A stretch of 64,000 bases of DNA, from NCBI RefSeq assembly GCF_013410545.1, contig NZ_JACCFV010000001.1, forward strand, positions 2,294,001-2,358,000, in the 5' to 3' direction. Under the pieces are notes generated by a model, which worked only from the letters and a program-made list of their open reading frames with translations, ran no database searches and was not told the DNA's origin. Below are positions 35,042 to 43,165 of this stretch, piece by piece; the first letter of the stretch is position 1, and each line of letters starts with the position of its first letter. Source of the stretch: Pseudoclavibacter chungangensis. Its GTDB lineage: Bacteria; Actinomycetota; Actinomycetes; Actinomycetales; Microbacteriaceae. The position numbers and the translations under genes were made by a program.

Positions 35042-35605
35042 CTAGTCCCCCGCGAGCGCGCCGTCGAACCCTCGTCCGAGTCCGGACCGGCGACGCCGGG
35101 CGTACGCGAACGTGAGGACGCCGAGCAGTGGCCCCCACGCGAGCAGCGGCGCGTAGCTCGGCCCAATGAGCGTGAGGTCGCTCGCGTCGGTCGCGCCCCA
35201 CACGGTGAGTTGCCACGTCGTGAGCGCCGTGAGCAGCACCGCCCCGCCCGCTGCGGGGACGACGGCCGCGGCGATCGGCACCCGACGACCGCCGAGCACG
35301 GGGAGCCACCGGGGGAACACCTCGCCCCAGGGGCGCACGAGCCCGAGGGCGAGCAGTGCGACCGCCTCGACGAGGACGGACAGCAGGATGATCTGCAGCG
35401 TGCCCCAGCCAGGCACGTCGTAGGACGCACGGAGTTCCTCGGCCGTCAACCCGACGGGTACCCCGAGGGCCAGGGCGATCCGCCAGAGGCCCGAAGGGAG
35501 CACGCACAGCCGGATCGCGTGCGCGACCCACACCGCCCACAGAGGCACGGACCGGCCGCCCCGGACGATCTCCGGGTGCCGTGCATCGTTCACACCGTCG
35601 AGCAT
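35042..35605 (-). CDS. Four-helix membrane protein of unknown function
   Basis: About 187 residues with four hydrophobic helices (around 20-45, 62-85, 95-118, 135-160) and a short charged tail. The segment AHAIRLCVLPSGLWRIALAL recurs in uncharacterised actinobacterial membrane proteins, but I know no function. The start is uncertain: ATG at 35605 lacks a clear ribosome binding site, and GTG at 35677 would add 24 residues. The strong ettA terminator lies just upstream, so this gene needs its own promoter, which I did not find. Confidence 0.65.
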   Translation of the reverse strand: MLDGVNDARHPEIVRGGRSVPLWAVWVAHAIRLCVLPSGLWRIALALGVPVGLTAEELRASYDVPGWGTLQIILLSVLVEAVALLALGLVRPWGEVFPRWLPVLGGRRVPIAAAVVPAAGGAVLLTALTTWQLTVWGATDASDLTLIGPSYAPLLAWGPLLGVLTFAYARRRRSGLGRGFDGALAGD

Positions 35606-35700
35606 CGCGGCTCGATCGCGTGCCGGCGTCTCCCGCGGGGTGGAACCCGATCTCCCGTTCGGCACGATGGTGCTCACCCGATGGGCCGGGCTGACGCACC

Positions 35701-35742
35701 GACGACGGACGCCGGGCCCCTTCGGGCCCGGCGTCCGTCGTC
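35701..35742. terminator. ettA terminator hairpin
   Basis: Nineteen-nt perfect arms (35701-35719, 35724-35742) around the loop CTTC, nine nt after the ettA stop codon; the stem extends one more pair outward. No T-run. Confidence 0.85.
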
Positions 35743-35751
35743 GCGCTGCGG

Positions 35752-37434
35752 TCAGTCGCGCGTGAGCTTGCGGTAGGTCACGCGCGAGGGCTTCGCGGCC
35801 TCGGGGCCGAGGCGGCGCACCTTGTCCTCCTCGTAGCCCTCGAAGTTGCCCTCGAACCAGTGCCAGCGGCTCGGCTCCTCGTCGGTGCCCTCGTAGGCGA
35901 GGATGTGCGTCGCGATGCGGTCGAGGAACCACCGGTCGTGCGTGATGACCACGGCGCAGCCGGGGAACTCGAGCAGCGCGTTCTCGAGGCTCGAGAGCGT
36001 TTCGACGTCGAGGTCGTTCGTCGGCTCGTCGAGCAGCAGCACGTTGCCGCCCTGCTTGAGCGTGAGCGCGAGGTTGAGGCGGTTGCGCTCACCACCGGAG
36101 AGCACACCTGCCTTCTTCTGCTGGTCCGGGCCCTTGAACCCGAACTTCGAGACGTAGGCGCGCGAGGGAATCTCGACGTTGCCGACCTGGATGTAGTCGA
36201 GCCCGTCCGAGACGACCTGCCAGAGCGTCTTGTCGGGGTCGATGCCGCCGCGGGACTGGTCGACGTACGAGAGCTTGACGGTCTCGCCCACCTTGAGGTC
36301 GCCGCCGTCGAGCGGCTCGAGGCCGACGATCGTCTTGAACAGCGTCGTCTTTCCGACACCGTTCGGGCCGATGATGCCGACGATGCCGTTGCGAGGGAGC
36401 GAGAACGACAGGTCGTCGAACAGCACGCGGTCGTCGAAGCCCTTGCGGAGGTCCTTCGCCTCGATCACGATGCTGCCGAGGCGGGGCCCCGGCGGGATCT
36501 GGATCTCCTCGAAGTCGAGCTTCCTCGTGCGCTCCGCCTCGGTCGCCATCTCCTCGTAGCGGGCGAGTCGGGCCTTCGACTTCGCCTGGCGGCCCTTCGC
36601 GTTCGAGCGCACCCACTCGAGTTCGCTCGCGAGCCGCTTCGCGAGCTTCGCGTCCTTCTGGCCCTGGATCTGCAGGCGCTCCTGCTTCTTCTCGAGGTAC
36701 GTCGAGTAGTTGCCCTCGTACGGGTAGAGGCGACCACGGTCGACCTCGGCGATCCACTGCGCGACGTGGTCCAGGAAGTACCGGTCGTGCGTGATGGCGA
36801 TGACGGCGCCGTGGTACTTCTGCAGGAACTGCTCGAGCCAGAGCACGCTCTCGGCGTCGAGGTGGTTCGTGGGCTCGTCGAGGAGCAGCAGGTCCGGCTT
36901 CTCGAGGAGCAGGCGGCACAGGGCGACGCGGCGCTTCTCGCCACCGGAGAGCACGGTCACGTCGGCGTCCCCCGGGGGCAGGCGAAGTGCGTCCATCGCC
37001 TGTTCGAGCTGGGAGTCGAGGTCCCACGCGTCGGCGGCGTCGATCGCCTCCTGGAGCTTGCCCATCTCCTCCATGAGCGCGTCGAAGTCGGCGTCCGGCT
37101 CGGCCATGAGTGCCGAGATCTCGTTGAACCGGTCGACCTTGCCCTTGATGTCGCCGACGCCGAGTTCGACGTTCTCGCGGACGGTCTTCGTCTCGTCGAG
37201 CTCGGGCTCCTGCATGAGGATGCCGACGGAGAAGCCGGGCGTGAGCGTCGCGTCGCCGTTCGAGGGCGAGTCGAGACCGGCCATGATCTTGAGGATCGTC
37301 GACTTTCCGGCGCCGTTCGGGCCGACCATACCGATCTTCGCGCCGGGGAAGAACGACATCGTGACGTCGTCGAGGATGAGTTTGTCGCCGACCGCCTTGC
37401 GGGCGCGGATCATTTGATAGATGTATTCGGCCAT
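35752..37434 (-). CDS. ettA: Energy-dependent translational throttle protein EttA (ABC-F)
   Basis: A 560-residue ABC-F protein with two ATPase domains and no membrane helices. Domain 1 has Walker A GPNGAGKST and signature LSGGEKRRVALCR; domain 2 has GPNGVGKTT and LSGGERNRLNLAL; both Walker B motifs end in LLDEPTN(H/D)LD. The arm insertion and the P-site tRNA-interacting linker (KKQERLQIQGQKDAKLAKRL region, ~250-320) are EttA features. It binds the ribosomal E site and gates initiation according to the ATP/ADP ratio. A TAGACT hexamer 7 nt before the ATG points to a leaderless mRNA, curious for a translation factor. Confidence 0.95.
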   Translation of the reverse strand: MAEYIYQMIRARKAVGDKLILDDVTMSFFPGAKIGMVGPNGAGKSTILKIMAGLDSPSNGDATLTPGFSVGILMQEPELDETKTVRENVELGVGDIKGKVDRFNEISALMAEPDADFDALMEEMGKLQEAIDAADAWDLDSQLEQAMDALRLPPGDADVTVLSGGEKRRVALCRLLLEKPDLLLLDEPTNHLDAESVLWLEQFLQKYHGAVIAITHDRYFLDHVAQWIAEVDRGRLYPYEGNYSTYLEKKQERLQIQGQKDAKLAKRLASELEWVRSNAKGRQAKSKARLARYEEMATEAERTRKLDFEEIQIPPGPRLGSIVIEAKDLRKGFDDRVLFDDLSFSLPRNGIVGIIGPNGVGKTTLFKTIVGLEPLDGGDLKVGETVKLSYVDQSRGGIDPDKTLWQVVSDGLDYIQVGNVEIPSRAYVSKFGFKGPDQQKKAGVLSGGERNRLNLALTLKQGGNVLLLDEPTNDLDVETLSSLENALLEFPGCAVVITHDRWFLDRIATHILAYEGTDEEPSRWHWFEGNFEGYEEDKVRRLGPEAAKPSRVTYRKLTRD

Positions 37435-37441
37435 GGCTCTC

Positions 37442-37447
37442 AGTCTA
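37442..37447 (-). promoter_or_regulatory. -10-like hexamer for ettA, probably leaderless
   Basis: TAGACT on the minus strand, 7 nt before the ATG, with no ribosome binding site between. Confidence 0.5.
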
Positions 37448-37513
37448 TGGTCGCGCGGTGGCGCGCCCGCTCGGAGCCGGGCGTCGTCCGCCGCTGGTGG
37501 ACGGGGCTGGCGG

Positions 37514-37990
37514 TTACCAGGTGATGGGCTGTGTCGCGCCGATGAGGCACGTGCCGGTCGAGATCGGCGGCACGATCTCGGACGTGTAGCCACGTGGGCC
37601 ACGCTGACCGATGAGGCATTCCTCGCCGATCTTGACGGACACGATGATGTAGTCGGCTTCGAGGTCGACGTTCGTGCGGTCGAACGTGACCTCCATCGCG
37701 GCCTTGTCGAACCCTCCCGCCGCGAGCCCGTCGACGAACTCGTGGGACGTCGCGACGGGGTTCGCGGTGAGCGTCTCCTGGTTGACGTGATCGAACCAGG
37801 GCTTGTTCTGTTCGGCGGTGCCGCCGGGCACGAACGACGGCGGGACCGTCGGTGTCGCGCTCGCGGTCGGTTCGGGGGACGGGGTCGGGGTGTCGTTCGA
37901 ACACCCGGCGAGCGCGATCGCAGCGAGCGCGACGACGAGTGCCGCACCGACGCGTCGCGATCGCGATGGACGGCGAAGGGGTGTTGGCAT
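37514..37990 (-). CDS. Lipoprotein with DUF6993-like domain
   Basis: A 158-residue lipoprotein: basic n-region, hydrophobic helix and lipobox LAGC (Cys25), a Pro/Thr-rich linker (PTPSPEPTASATPTVPPS), then a ~100-residue domain with VDGLAAGGFDKAAMEVTFDRTN-like sequence, two conserved Cys (EECLIGQRG and TGTCLIGATQ) and a C-terminal QPITW. This matches the DUF6993-type lipoproteins of Microbacteriaceae; function unknown. Upstream of ettA in the same direction but separated by 79 nt and the ettA promoter. The frame is open far upstream, but the signal peptide fixes the start. Confidence 0.82.
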   Translation of the reverse strand: MPTPLRRPSRSRRVGAALVVALAAIALAGCSNDTPTPSPEPTASATPTVPPSFVPGGTAEQNKPWFDHVNQETLTANPVATSHEFVDGLAAGGFDKAAMEVTFDRTNVDLEADYIIVSVKIGEECLIGQRGPRGYTSEIVPPISTGTCLIGATQPITW

Positions 37991-38210
37991 GTCGCTGGGC
38001 TCCCGGAGTGGTTCGACTCGCGACATCTTACGGGCCCGTGGCGCGCGCCCCCTGGATCCGCGCCGCAACGATCCGGGTGCGCCGCTAGCGATGTGGAGCG
38101 AGCGAGCAGGCCGCCTCGATGTCGGCCGGACCTCTCGCGCTCGTCTCGGGCCCCGACGTTCTCGTGCACCATGCCGGCGGCCCGCCCGTCGGAATATCCG
38201 CGACGCCCGG

Positions 38211-38735
38211 TCAGAACGGCGGGTCGCCGACGTCCGAGCGACGTGCTTCCGCACCCGATGGAGTCGGCATCGGTGCCTCCTCCGCCGCCGCATCGTCGAG
38301 CGCTGCGGGCACCGCCACCGAATCCACCACCCCGGGAGTCCCGAACGCACCGGACGCACCGGACGCACCGGACGCACCGGACGCGCCGGACGCGAGGGTC
38401 ACACGGTGTCGGGTGAGATCGAGCCCGATCGAGTCGGCGTCGATCTCGACGGCCGTCCCCCTCGCACCGTCGCGCTCCCAGGTGCGGATCGTGAGGCGTC
38501 CCACGACGATGACCAGTTGTCCGCGCCGCACGACCTCCGCGGCGTGCTCGGCGAGCGACTTCGTCGCGCGGACGCGGTACCAGTTCGTGTGCGCGTCCTC
38601 CCAGACGCCCGTCTCCCGGTTCTGTCTCCGCCTCGTGGAGGCCATCCGGAACGACACCTGCGGGTCACCCCACGGTGTCGTCCCGCGTTCAGGATCGATG
38701 CCGACCCTGCCCACGACGGTGATCTGATCGAGCAT
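38211..38735 (-). CDS. ssb: Single-stranded DNA-binding protein (SSB paralogue)
   Basis: A 174-residue protein with an OB fold in the first ~110 residues (ITVVGRVGIDPE, VSFRMASTRRRQNRETGVWED, NWYRVRATKSLAEHAAEVVR and GQLVIVVGRLTIRTWERDG). It continues with a low-complexity linker and ends in the acidic SSB tip GDPPF, which recruits partner proteins. It lacks the operon context of the main ssb (rpsF/rpsR), so it is probably a second, stress- or competence-type SSB. Excellent ribosome binding site GCAGGAGG. The linker contains a tandem Gly-Ala-Ser repeat encoded by a 9-nt array. Confidence 0.9.
   Translation of the reverse strand: MLDQITVVGRVGIDPERGTTPWGDPQVSFRMASTRRRQNRETGVWEDAHTNWYRVRATKSLAEHAAEVVRRGQLVIVVGRLTIRTWERDGARGTAVEIDADSIGLDLTRHRVTLASGASGASGASGASGAFGTPGVVDSVAVPAALDDAAAEEAPMPTPSGAEARRSDVGDPPF
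38347..38391 (-). repeat. 9-nt tandem repeat inside ssb
   Basis: Five units of GCACCGGAC (last one GCGCCGGAC) encode repeated Gly-Ala-Ser in the SSB linker. The frame is kept whatever the copy number, so linker length can vary without damage. Confidence 0.85.
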
Positions 38736-39069
38736 GGTGCCTCCTGCCGTCGAGCGCCGCACGATGCCGGCGGCGATGGCGACCCGACGGGGCGTCCGTG
38801 CCGGTCATCCTCCCCGCCGGGTCGTCACACGAGTGTGCCGCCCCGGGCACGCGGACCGTGGGGCGGACCGCACCCCGGTGGACAGTCACTCGCTCACAGC
38901 CCCGCATCGGCACCGTGACGGGCGAGACACCAGCGGACGGGACGGCGATGATTGCGGCGGCTCATGCGGCGGCAGCCCGGAATCGGTACGGACGCACGTC
39001 GACACCACCCGACGTCACCCCGCGCGGACGATGTCGCGGATGACGACGACGCGACGCGGCGGCCCCGGG
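38736..39069. other. Intergenic region without a recognised gene
   Basis: These 334 nt lie between msrA and ssb, both on the minus strand. I see no conserved coding frame, tRNA or strong hairpin; short GC-rich frames are not convincing. Confidence 0.4.
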
Positions 39070-39594
39070 TCAGGCGACGACGTAGTCCGCGAACGACTTC
39101 CGGACCTTGAGCACCTTCGGCACCGCGACCATCTGGCAGTACCCCTGGCCGGGGTTCTTCGCGAAGAAGTCCTGGTGGTAGTCCTCGGCGGGCCAGAACT
39201 CGCCGAGGGGCTCGATCTCGGTCACGACGCCGCCGTCCCACAGCTCGTCGGCGCGCGCACGCGCCGCCTCGAACGCTGCCCGCTGCTCGTCGTCGGCGTA
39301 GTACATGCCCGATCGGTACTGGGTTCCGACGTCCGCGCCCTGTCGGTTGAGCTGACGAGGGTCGTGGAGCGTGAAGAAGATGTCGAGGATCACGTCACCG
39401 GGCACGACGGTCTCGTCGAAGTCGACGCGCACCGCCTCGGCGTGGCCGGTGCGCCCCGTGCAGACGGCCTCGTAGCTCGGGTGCGGGGTCGCTCCCCCCG
39501 TGTAACCGGAGACGACGTCGCGGACGCCGCGAATCGTCCGGTACACGGCATCGAGGCACCAGAAGCAGCCGCCGGCGAGAACGTAAGAGGTCAT
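39070..39594 (-). CDS. msrA: Peptide-methionine (S)-S-oxide reductase
   Basis: A 174-residue MsrA that repairs oxidised methionine. The catalytic GGCFWC motif (nucleophilic Cys at residue 10) is at the N-terminus, followed by GYTGGATPHPSYEAVCTGRTGHAEAV-type sequence, FFTLHDPRQLNRQGAD and EDYHQDFFAKNPGQGYC with a resolving Cys. A TACGCT hexamer 8 nt before the ATG suggests a leaderless transcript. Confidence 0.95.
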   Translation of the reverse strand: MTSYVLAGGCFWCLDAVYRTIRGVRDVVSGYTGGATPHPSYEAVCTGRTGHAEAVRVDFDETVVPGDVILDIFFTLHDPRQLNRQGADVGTQYRSGMYYADDEQRAAFEAARARADELWDGGVVTEIEPLGEFWPAEDYHQDFFAKNPGQGYCQMVAVPKVLKVRKSFADYVVA

Positions 39595-39602
39595 GGGACG
39601 CA

Positions 39603-39608
39603 AGCGTA
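39603..39608 (-). promoter_or_regulatory. -10-like hexamer for msrA, probably leaderless
   Basis: TACGCT on the minus strand lies 8 nt before the msrA start codon. Confidence 0.4.
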
Positions 39609-39689
39609 GGCCGAATGTCCGAGGGTCGCCCGAACATGACATCACCACCACGCGCCGGGCCGGCGACGCCGAACGAGAGGAACACGATC

Positions 39690-39941
39690 ATGTCCATCGC
39701 ACTCCTGCTCCCCCGTGCCGTCGACGTCGTCACAACCCGCCGGGGGCTCGAACGCCGACAGGTCAACCCCACCCTGTGGCGCATCACGCGTCGCGACGGC
39801 GCCGTCGTCGGCTACGTCGAACACCTGCAGTCGAGCGCCCGCCCGTTCCGGGCGAAGCGCATGAACGCCGACCGCCGCGGGTTCACCTCGCTCGGCGACT
39901 TCGACGACTTCGAGGACGCGTTCGACGTGCTCCGCCGATGA
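39690..39941 (+). CDS. Small hypothetical protein
   Basis: 83 residues, basic, no signal peptide or membrane helix. The centre, LWRITRRDGAVVGYVEHLQ, looks like a small beta-sheet, and the C-terminus FTSLGDFDDFEDAFDVLRR is acidic and helical. I do not recognise it. GAGAGGAACACG is a good ribosome binding site for this ATG; an in-frame start 75 nt upstream has none. Divergent from msrA, convergent with nadE. Confidence 0.65.
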   Translation: MSIALLLPRAVDVVTTRRGLERRQVNPTLWRITRRDGAVVGYVEHLQSSARPFRAKRMNADRRGFTSLGDFDDFEDAFDVLRR

Positions 39942-39965
39942 GGGCTCGGCGTGGTGCCGGCCGCG

Positions 39966-40802
39966 TCACTCAGTGACGTCGTCGCGCCACCACGAGTCGT
40001 ACGGGGCCACCGGCACGGCACGCTTGTGGCGGGTGAGGTGGAACAGCCGTTCGATGCGTTCCGCGGCCTCGACCTCGACATCGCGCCCCTCGAGGTACGC
40101 GTCGATGTCGGTATAGCGGAGGCCGAGGTTCTCCTCGTCGGTCTGGCCGGGCTGACCGTCGAGCAGGTCGGCGGTCGGCGCCTTGACGTACAGCCGCTCC
40201 GGTGCCCCGAGTTCCTGCAGGAGCGCTCTGCCCTGCCCCTTCGTGAGCCCGGCGAGGGGTGTCAGGTCGACGGCGCCGTCGCCGTACTTCGTGAAGAACC
40301 CGGTCACGGCCTCGGCGGCGTGATCCGTGCCGAGCACGAGCAGTCCCCGTTCGCCCGCGATCGCGTACTGCGCGACCATGCGGATGCGGGCCTTCACGTT
40401 GCCCTTGTTGAAGTCGGAGATGGGGTCGGGCAATTCGAGCGCGAACTCGTCCGCGATGCCCGTCGTCGCCTGCTGGATGTTGAACGTCACGCGCTCATCG
40501 GGCTGGATGAAGTCGAGCGCGAGCTGCGCGTCGGCCTCGTCCTGCTGCACGCCGTGCGGGAGTCGGACGGCGACGAACACGGCCTCGCGCCCGTCGGCAC
40601 GTGCCGACTCGACGGCGAGCTGGGCGAGGCGACCGAGGAGGGAGGAGTCCTGCCCACCCGAGATGCCGAGGACGAAGCCGCGTGCACCGGTGGCTTCGAG
40701 GTAGTCGCGCATGAACGCGACCCGTTCGCGGATCTCCGCGCTCGGGTCGATGTTCGGGCGCACGTGTAGGGCGTCGATGATGTGTTCTTGTTGTTCGCGC
40801 AT
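39966..40802 (-). CDS. nadE: Ammonia-dependent NAD+ synthetase
   Basis: A 278-residue N-type ATP pyrophosphatase that amidates nicotinic acid adenine dinucleotide with ammonia. The P-loop SGGQDS is at residues 48-53, followed by [61 protein letters not shown] and KAPTADL. It lines up with E. coli NadE from the first residues ([15 protein letters not shown]), so the start is firm. The ATG begins two nucleotides after the 3' end of the tRNA-Arg gene upstream, leaving no independent leader. Confidence 0.95.
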   Translation of the reverse strand: MREQQEHIIDALHVRPNIDPSAEIRERVAFMRDYLEATGARGFVLGISGGQDSSLLGRLAQLAVESARADGREAVFVAVRLPHGVQQDEADAQLALDFIQPDERVTFNIQQATTGIADEFALELPDPISDFNKGNVKARIRMVAQYAIAGERGLLVLGTDHAAEAVTGFFTKYGDGAVDLTPLAGLTKGQGRALLQELGAPERLYVKAPTADLLDGQPGQTDEENLGLRYTDIDAYLEGRDVEVEAAERIERLFHLTRHKRAVPVAPYDSWWRDDVTE

Positions 40803-40803
40803 G

Positions 40804-40876
40804 CGCCCCCGGGAGGATTCGAACCTCCGACCGGCGGATTAGAAGGCCGCTGCTCTATCCCCTGAGCTACGAGGGC
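40804..40876 (-). tRNA. tRNA-Arg (anticodon TCT)
   Basis: Seventy-three nt fold into a cloverleaf: acceptor stem GCCCTCG/CGGGGGC, D-arm GCTC...GAGC, anticodon loop CTTCTAA with anticodon TCT, and T-arm with GGTTCGAATCC. The last pair of the anticodon stem (31-39) is a C-T mismatch. CCA is not encoded. Reads AGA codons, rare in this GC-rich genome. nadE follows immediately in the same direction. Confidence 0.93.
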
Positions 40877-40968
40877 AAGTGCACCTCAACCCTAGCCGGT
40901 GCCCCGATGGGGCGACGTGTCGGAATCCGATGCACTCGCGCGCGGACGCCTCTGCGGACGGGCAGGGC

Positions 40969-40974
40969 TACGAT
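40969..40974 (+). promoter_or_regulatory. -10-like hexamer for orn, probably leaderless
   Basis: TACGAT lies 8 nt before the orn start codon; no ribosome binding site is seen. Confidence 0.45.
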
Positions 40975-40982
40975 GTCCCTCT

Positions 40983-41603
40983 ATGAGCAACGGCAATGAC
41001 AAGCTCGTGTGGATCGACTGCGAGATGACGGGCCTCGATGTGTCCGTCGACGAGCTCGTCGAGGTGGCCGTCGTCGTGACGGACTTCGAGTTGAATCTCC
41101 TCGATCCCGGGTTCGACGTGGTCATCAAACCATCAGATGCAGCGCTCGCCCACATGGGCGAGTTCGTGCGCGACATGCACACGACCTCGGGCCTCCTGGA
41201 GGAGATCCCGGGCGGCCTCGATCTCGCGACCGCGGAGCAGCAGGTGGTCGACTACATCAAGCGCTTCGTGCCCGCGTCCGGCGCGGCACCGCTCGCGGGG
41301 AACACGATCGGCACCGACCGCATGTTCCTCGCGAAGTACATGCCGCTCGTCGACGGGCACCTGCACTACCGCAACATCGACGTGTCGACCATCAAGGAGC
41401 TCTCGCGGCGCTGGTATCCGCGGGTGTACTTCAACGCTCCCGAGAAGCACGGTGGTCACCGAGCGACCGCGGACATCCTCGAGTCGATCCGCGAGCTGCA
41501 GTACTACCGCGAGGCAGCGTTCGTCGCGCAGCCCGGCCCGTCGACCGACACGCTGAAGACGATCTCGTCCGACGTCGTGTCCACGTTCGCGAAGAATCTG
41601 TAA
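40983..41603 (+). CDS. orn: Oligoribonuclease
   Basis: A 206-residue DEDDh 3'-5' exonuclease that degrades dinucleotides and other very short RNAs. The DEDD residues are visible: Asp and Glu in VWIDCEMTGLD, Asp in NTIGTDRMFL, and the His/Asp pair in GGHRATADILESI. Length is a little above the E. coli enzyme (~180). The tRNA-His gene follows 48 nt later, an association commonly seen in actinobacteria. Confidence 0.95.
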   Translation: MSNGNDKLVWIDCEMTGLDVSVDELVEVAVVVTDFELNLLDPGFDVVIKPSDAALAHMGEFVRDMHTTSGLLEEIPGGLDLATAEQQVVDYIKRFVPASGAAPLAGNTIGTDRMFLAKYMPLVDGHLHYRNIDVSTIKELSRRWYPRVYFNAPEKHGGHRATADILESIRELQYYREAAFVAQPGPSTDTLKTISSDVVSTFAKNL

Positions 41604-41609
41604 TAGACT
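41604..41609 (+). promoter_or_regulatory. Possible tRNA-His promoter -10 box
   Basis: TAGACT immediately follows the orn stop codon, 43 nt before the tRNA. No good -35 box is seen at 16-18 nt. Confidence 0.3.
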
Positions 41610-41651
41610 TCCCTGGTTGCCGTCGCACGGAGCGATCCGAGCGAGGCACAT

Positions 41652-41725
41652 GGTGGGTATAGCTCAGTTGGTAGAGCGCCTGGTTGTGGTCTAGGAGGCC
41701 GCGGGTTCAAGCCCCGTTACTCACC
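41652..41725 (+). tRNA. tRNA-His (anticodon GTG)
   Basis: Cloverleaf with acceptor GTGGGTA/TACTCAC, D-arm AGCTCAGTTGGTAGAGC, anticodon loop TTGTGGT (anticodon GTG) and T-arm CGGGTTCAAGCCCCG. The extra G at -1 (41652) opposite C73 is the mark of tRNA-His. CCA is not encoded. Confidence 0.95.
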
Positions 41726-41732
41726 CCGAACC

Positions 41733-41776
41733 GAAGGCCCCGACTCCCGCGGAATGACGCGGAAGTCGGGGCCTTC
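41733..41776. terminator. Hairpin terminator after tRNA-His
   Basis: Arms 41733-41751 and 41758-41776 pair with a single mismatch around the loop GAATGA, starting 8 nt after the tRNA. Probably ends the tRNA transcript. Confidence 0.75.
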
Positions 41777-41862
41777 GCCGTTGCCGGGCGAGGCGGCGGT
41801 GGGCAGGCCCGATCGTGTCGTGCCGGATCGTGCGACCGGTCGAGGCAACGCACGCGTCGCGG

Positions 41863-43059
41863 TCAATCCGACCGCTCGTCCACGATCTCGACGCGCGCGC
41901 CGCCCCGGATCCGGTACGGGGAGGATTCGATGAGCGCCCCGACCACGCGCCGCAACCGCGACACCTCCGCGCGCACCGACACCTCGTGCCCGCCGTCGCC
42001 GTAGACGGCGACGCCGAGGCTCGACGCGGACAGACCGACCTCCCCCGCCCGCACGAGCAGTTCCAGGATGCGGGCGTGCCGCGGGTTCAGCGGCGTCCGC
42101 CACCGATCCTCGTCCGTGCGCGTCTCGAGCACGGGCCGTGCCCCGAGACGCAGGACGGCGTGCATCTCGCTCGCGCCGCGGCGCCGCCGGGCGAGGAACG
42201 CGTCGCCGAGGGACTCGACCTCGCACGCCCCGAGCCCGGGCACGTCGAGCGGCACGCCCGCGTGCGGCACCGCGAGCCGCGCGGGCGCGGCGACGCCGTG
42301 CGAGCTCACGACCCACCCGGTCGCGTCGAGCAGCACGTGCGGCTCGCGGACGGCGGCGAGCACGGCGGCGTGCGCGGCCCGCAGGTTCGCGAGCCGCGCG
42401 GTGTGCCGCTGCTGCAGGCTCAGTTCCCCCACCCGCACGGCCGCCGAGACGAGCGCGGAGATCGTCGGGTGCAGCGAGAGCGCGGGGCCGGAGACGTCGA
42501 CGACGCCGAGCAGTCGTCCCGTCCGCGGATCGTGGATGGGCGCGGCCGTGCAGAACCAGGGGTGCTGCCCCTCCTCGAAGTGCTCGGCCGAGAAAAGTTC
42601 CACCGGGGCGCGCTCGGCGAGGGCCGTCCCGATCGCGTTCGTCCCGACGTCCACCTCCGCCCACCGCGCGCCCTCGACGAACCCGAGCCGGTCGCCCTGG
42701 CGCTTTGCGCCGCTCGGCCCGCGGCGCCACAGGACGACACCGTCCGCATCGGTCACGACCGTGAGGAATCCCGTCGCCTCCCCCGCCGGGCCGAGCGCCT
42801 GGGTCAGGTCGCCGAGCACGGGCCGCAGCGGGCTCGATTCACGGCGTGCCTCGAGACCGGCGAGTTCGAGCGGACGTCGATTGTTGAGGGTGTCCAAGCG
42901 GATCCCCGCCGACAGGACGCGTCGCCACGACCTGAGCACGAGGGGCCGCGCCACCGAGGTGGGTTCCTCGCCCGCGATGACCGCGTCGTGGGCACGGCGG
43001 AGCGTCCTCGCGTGGACCGCGAGATCGGTGCCCGACCGCACGGCGTCGTAGCCGGTCAT
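41863..43059 (-). CDS. GAF-domain transcriptional regulator (AcoR/DhaR-like sensor without AAA+ domain)
   Basis: A 398-residue protein. The N-terminal part (~20-95) carries RPLVLRSWRRVLSAGI, as in the sensor part of DhaR/AcoR activators. A GAF domain (~100-235) has WAEVDVGTNAIGTALAERAP, AEHFEEGQHPWFCTAAPIHD and GRLLGVVDVSGPAL. The C-terminal ~75 residues (LNPRHARILELLVRAGEVGL, VSVRAEVSRLRRVVGALIES) look like a winged-helix domain. The sigma-54 AAA+ module is absent, as in other actinobacterial relatives. The divergent flavin monooxygenase is the likely target. The start follows the conserved MTGYD; the frame is open further upstream. Confidence 0.85.
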   Translation of the reverse strand: MTGYDAVRSGTDLAVHARTLRRAHDAVIAGEEPTSVARPLVLRSWRRVLSAGIRLDTLNNRRPLELAGLEARRESSPLRPVLGDLTQALGPAGEATGFLTVVTDADGVVLWRRGPSGAKRQGDRLGFVEGARWAEVDVGTNAIGTALAERAPVELFSAEHFEEGQHPWFCTAAPIHDPRTGRLLGVVDVSGPALSLHPTISALVSAAVRVGELSLQQRHTARLANLRAAHAAVLAAVREPHVLLDATGWVVSSHGVAAPARLAVPHAGVPLDVPGLGACEVESLGDAFLARRRRGASEMHAVLRLGARPVLETRTDEDRWRTPLNPRHARILELLVRAGEVGLSASSLGVAVYGDGGHEVSVRAEVSRLRRVVGALIESSPYRIRGGARVEIVDERSD

Positions 43060-43070
43060 GCAGGACAGTC

Positions 43071-43103
43071 TGCACGATGCGACGCCGTGCAACACCCTGC
43101 AAC
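43071..43103. promoter_or_regulatory. Possible operator between the GAF regulator and monooxygenase genes
   Basis: TGCACG and CGTGCA form an inverted repeat with 9 nt between (43071-43091), followed by two direct TGCAAC copies (43088-43093, 43098-43103). The cluster is the only structured sequence in the 106-nt divergent spacer. Candidate site for the GAF regulator. Confidence 0.4.
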
Positions 43104-43165
43104 GGTTCCCTTCGGCGACGTGGTGCGGTGTGCTGACGGGATCGACCCCTCCGAAAGGATCCGAC

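Noticed and set aside
34512..35699. A 395-residue fusion upstream of the 4HBT thioesterase
   Set aside because: The upstream 230 codons are antisense-like Arg-rich sequence over another membrane-protein gene; the ATG at 35006 has a strong ribosome binding site and begins the hotdog fold.
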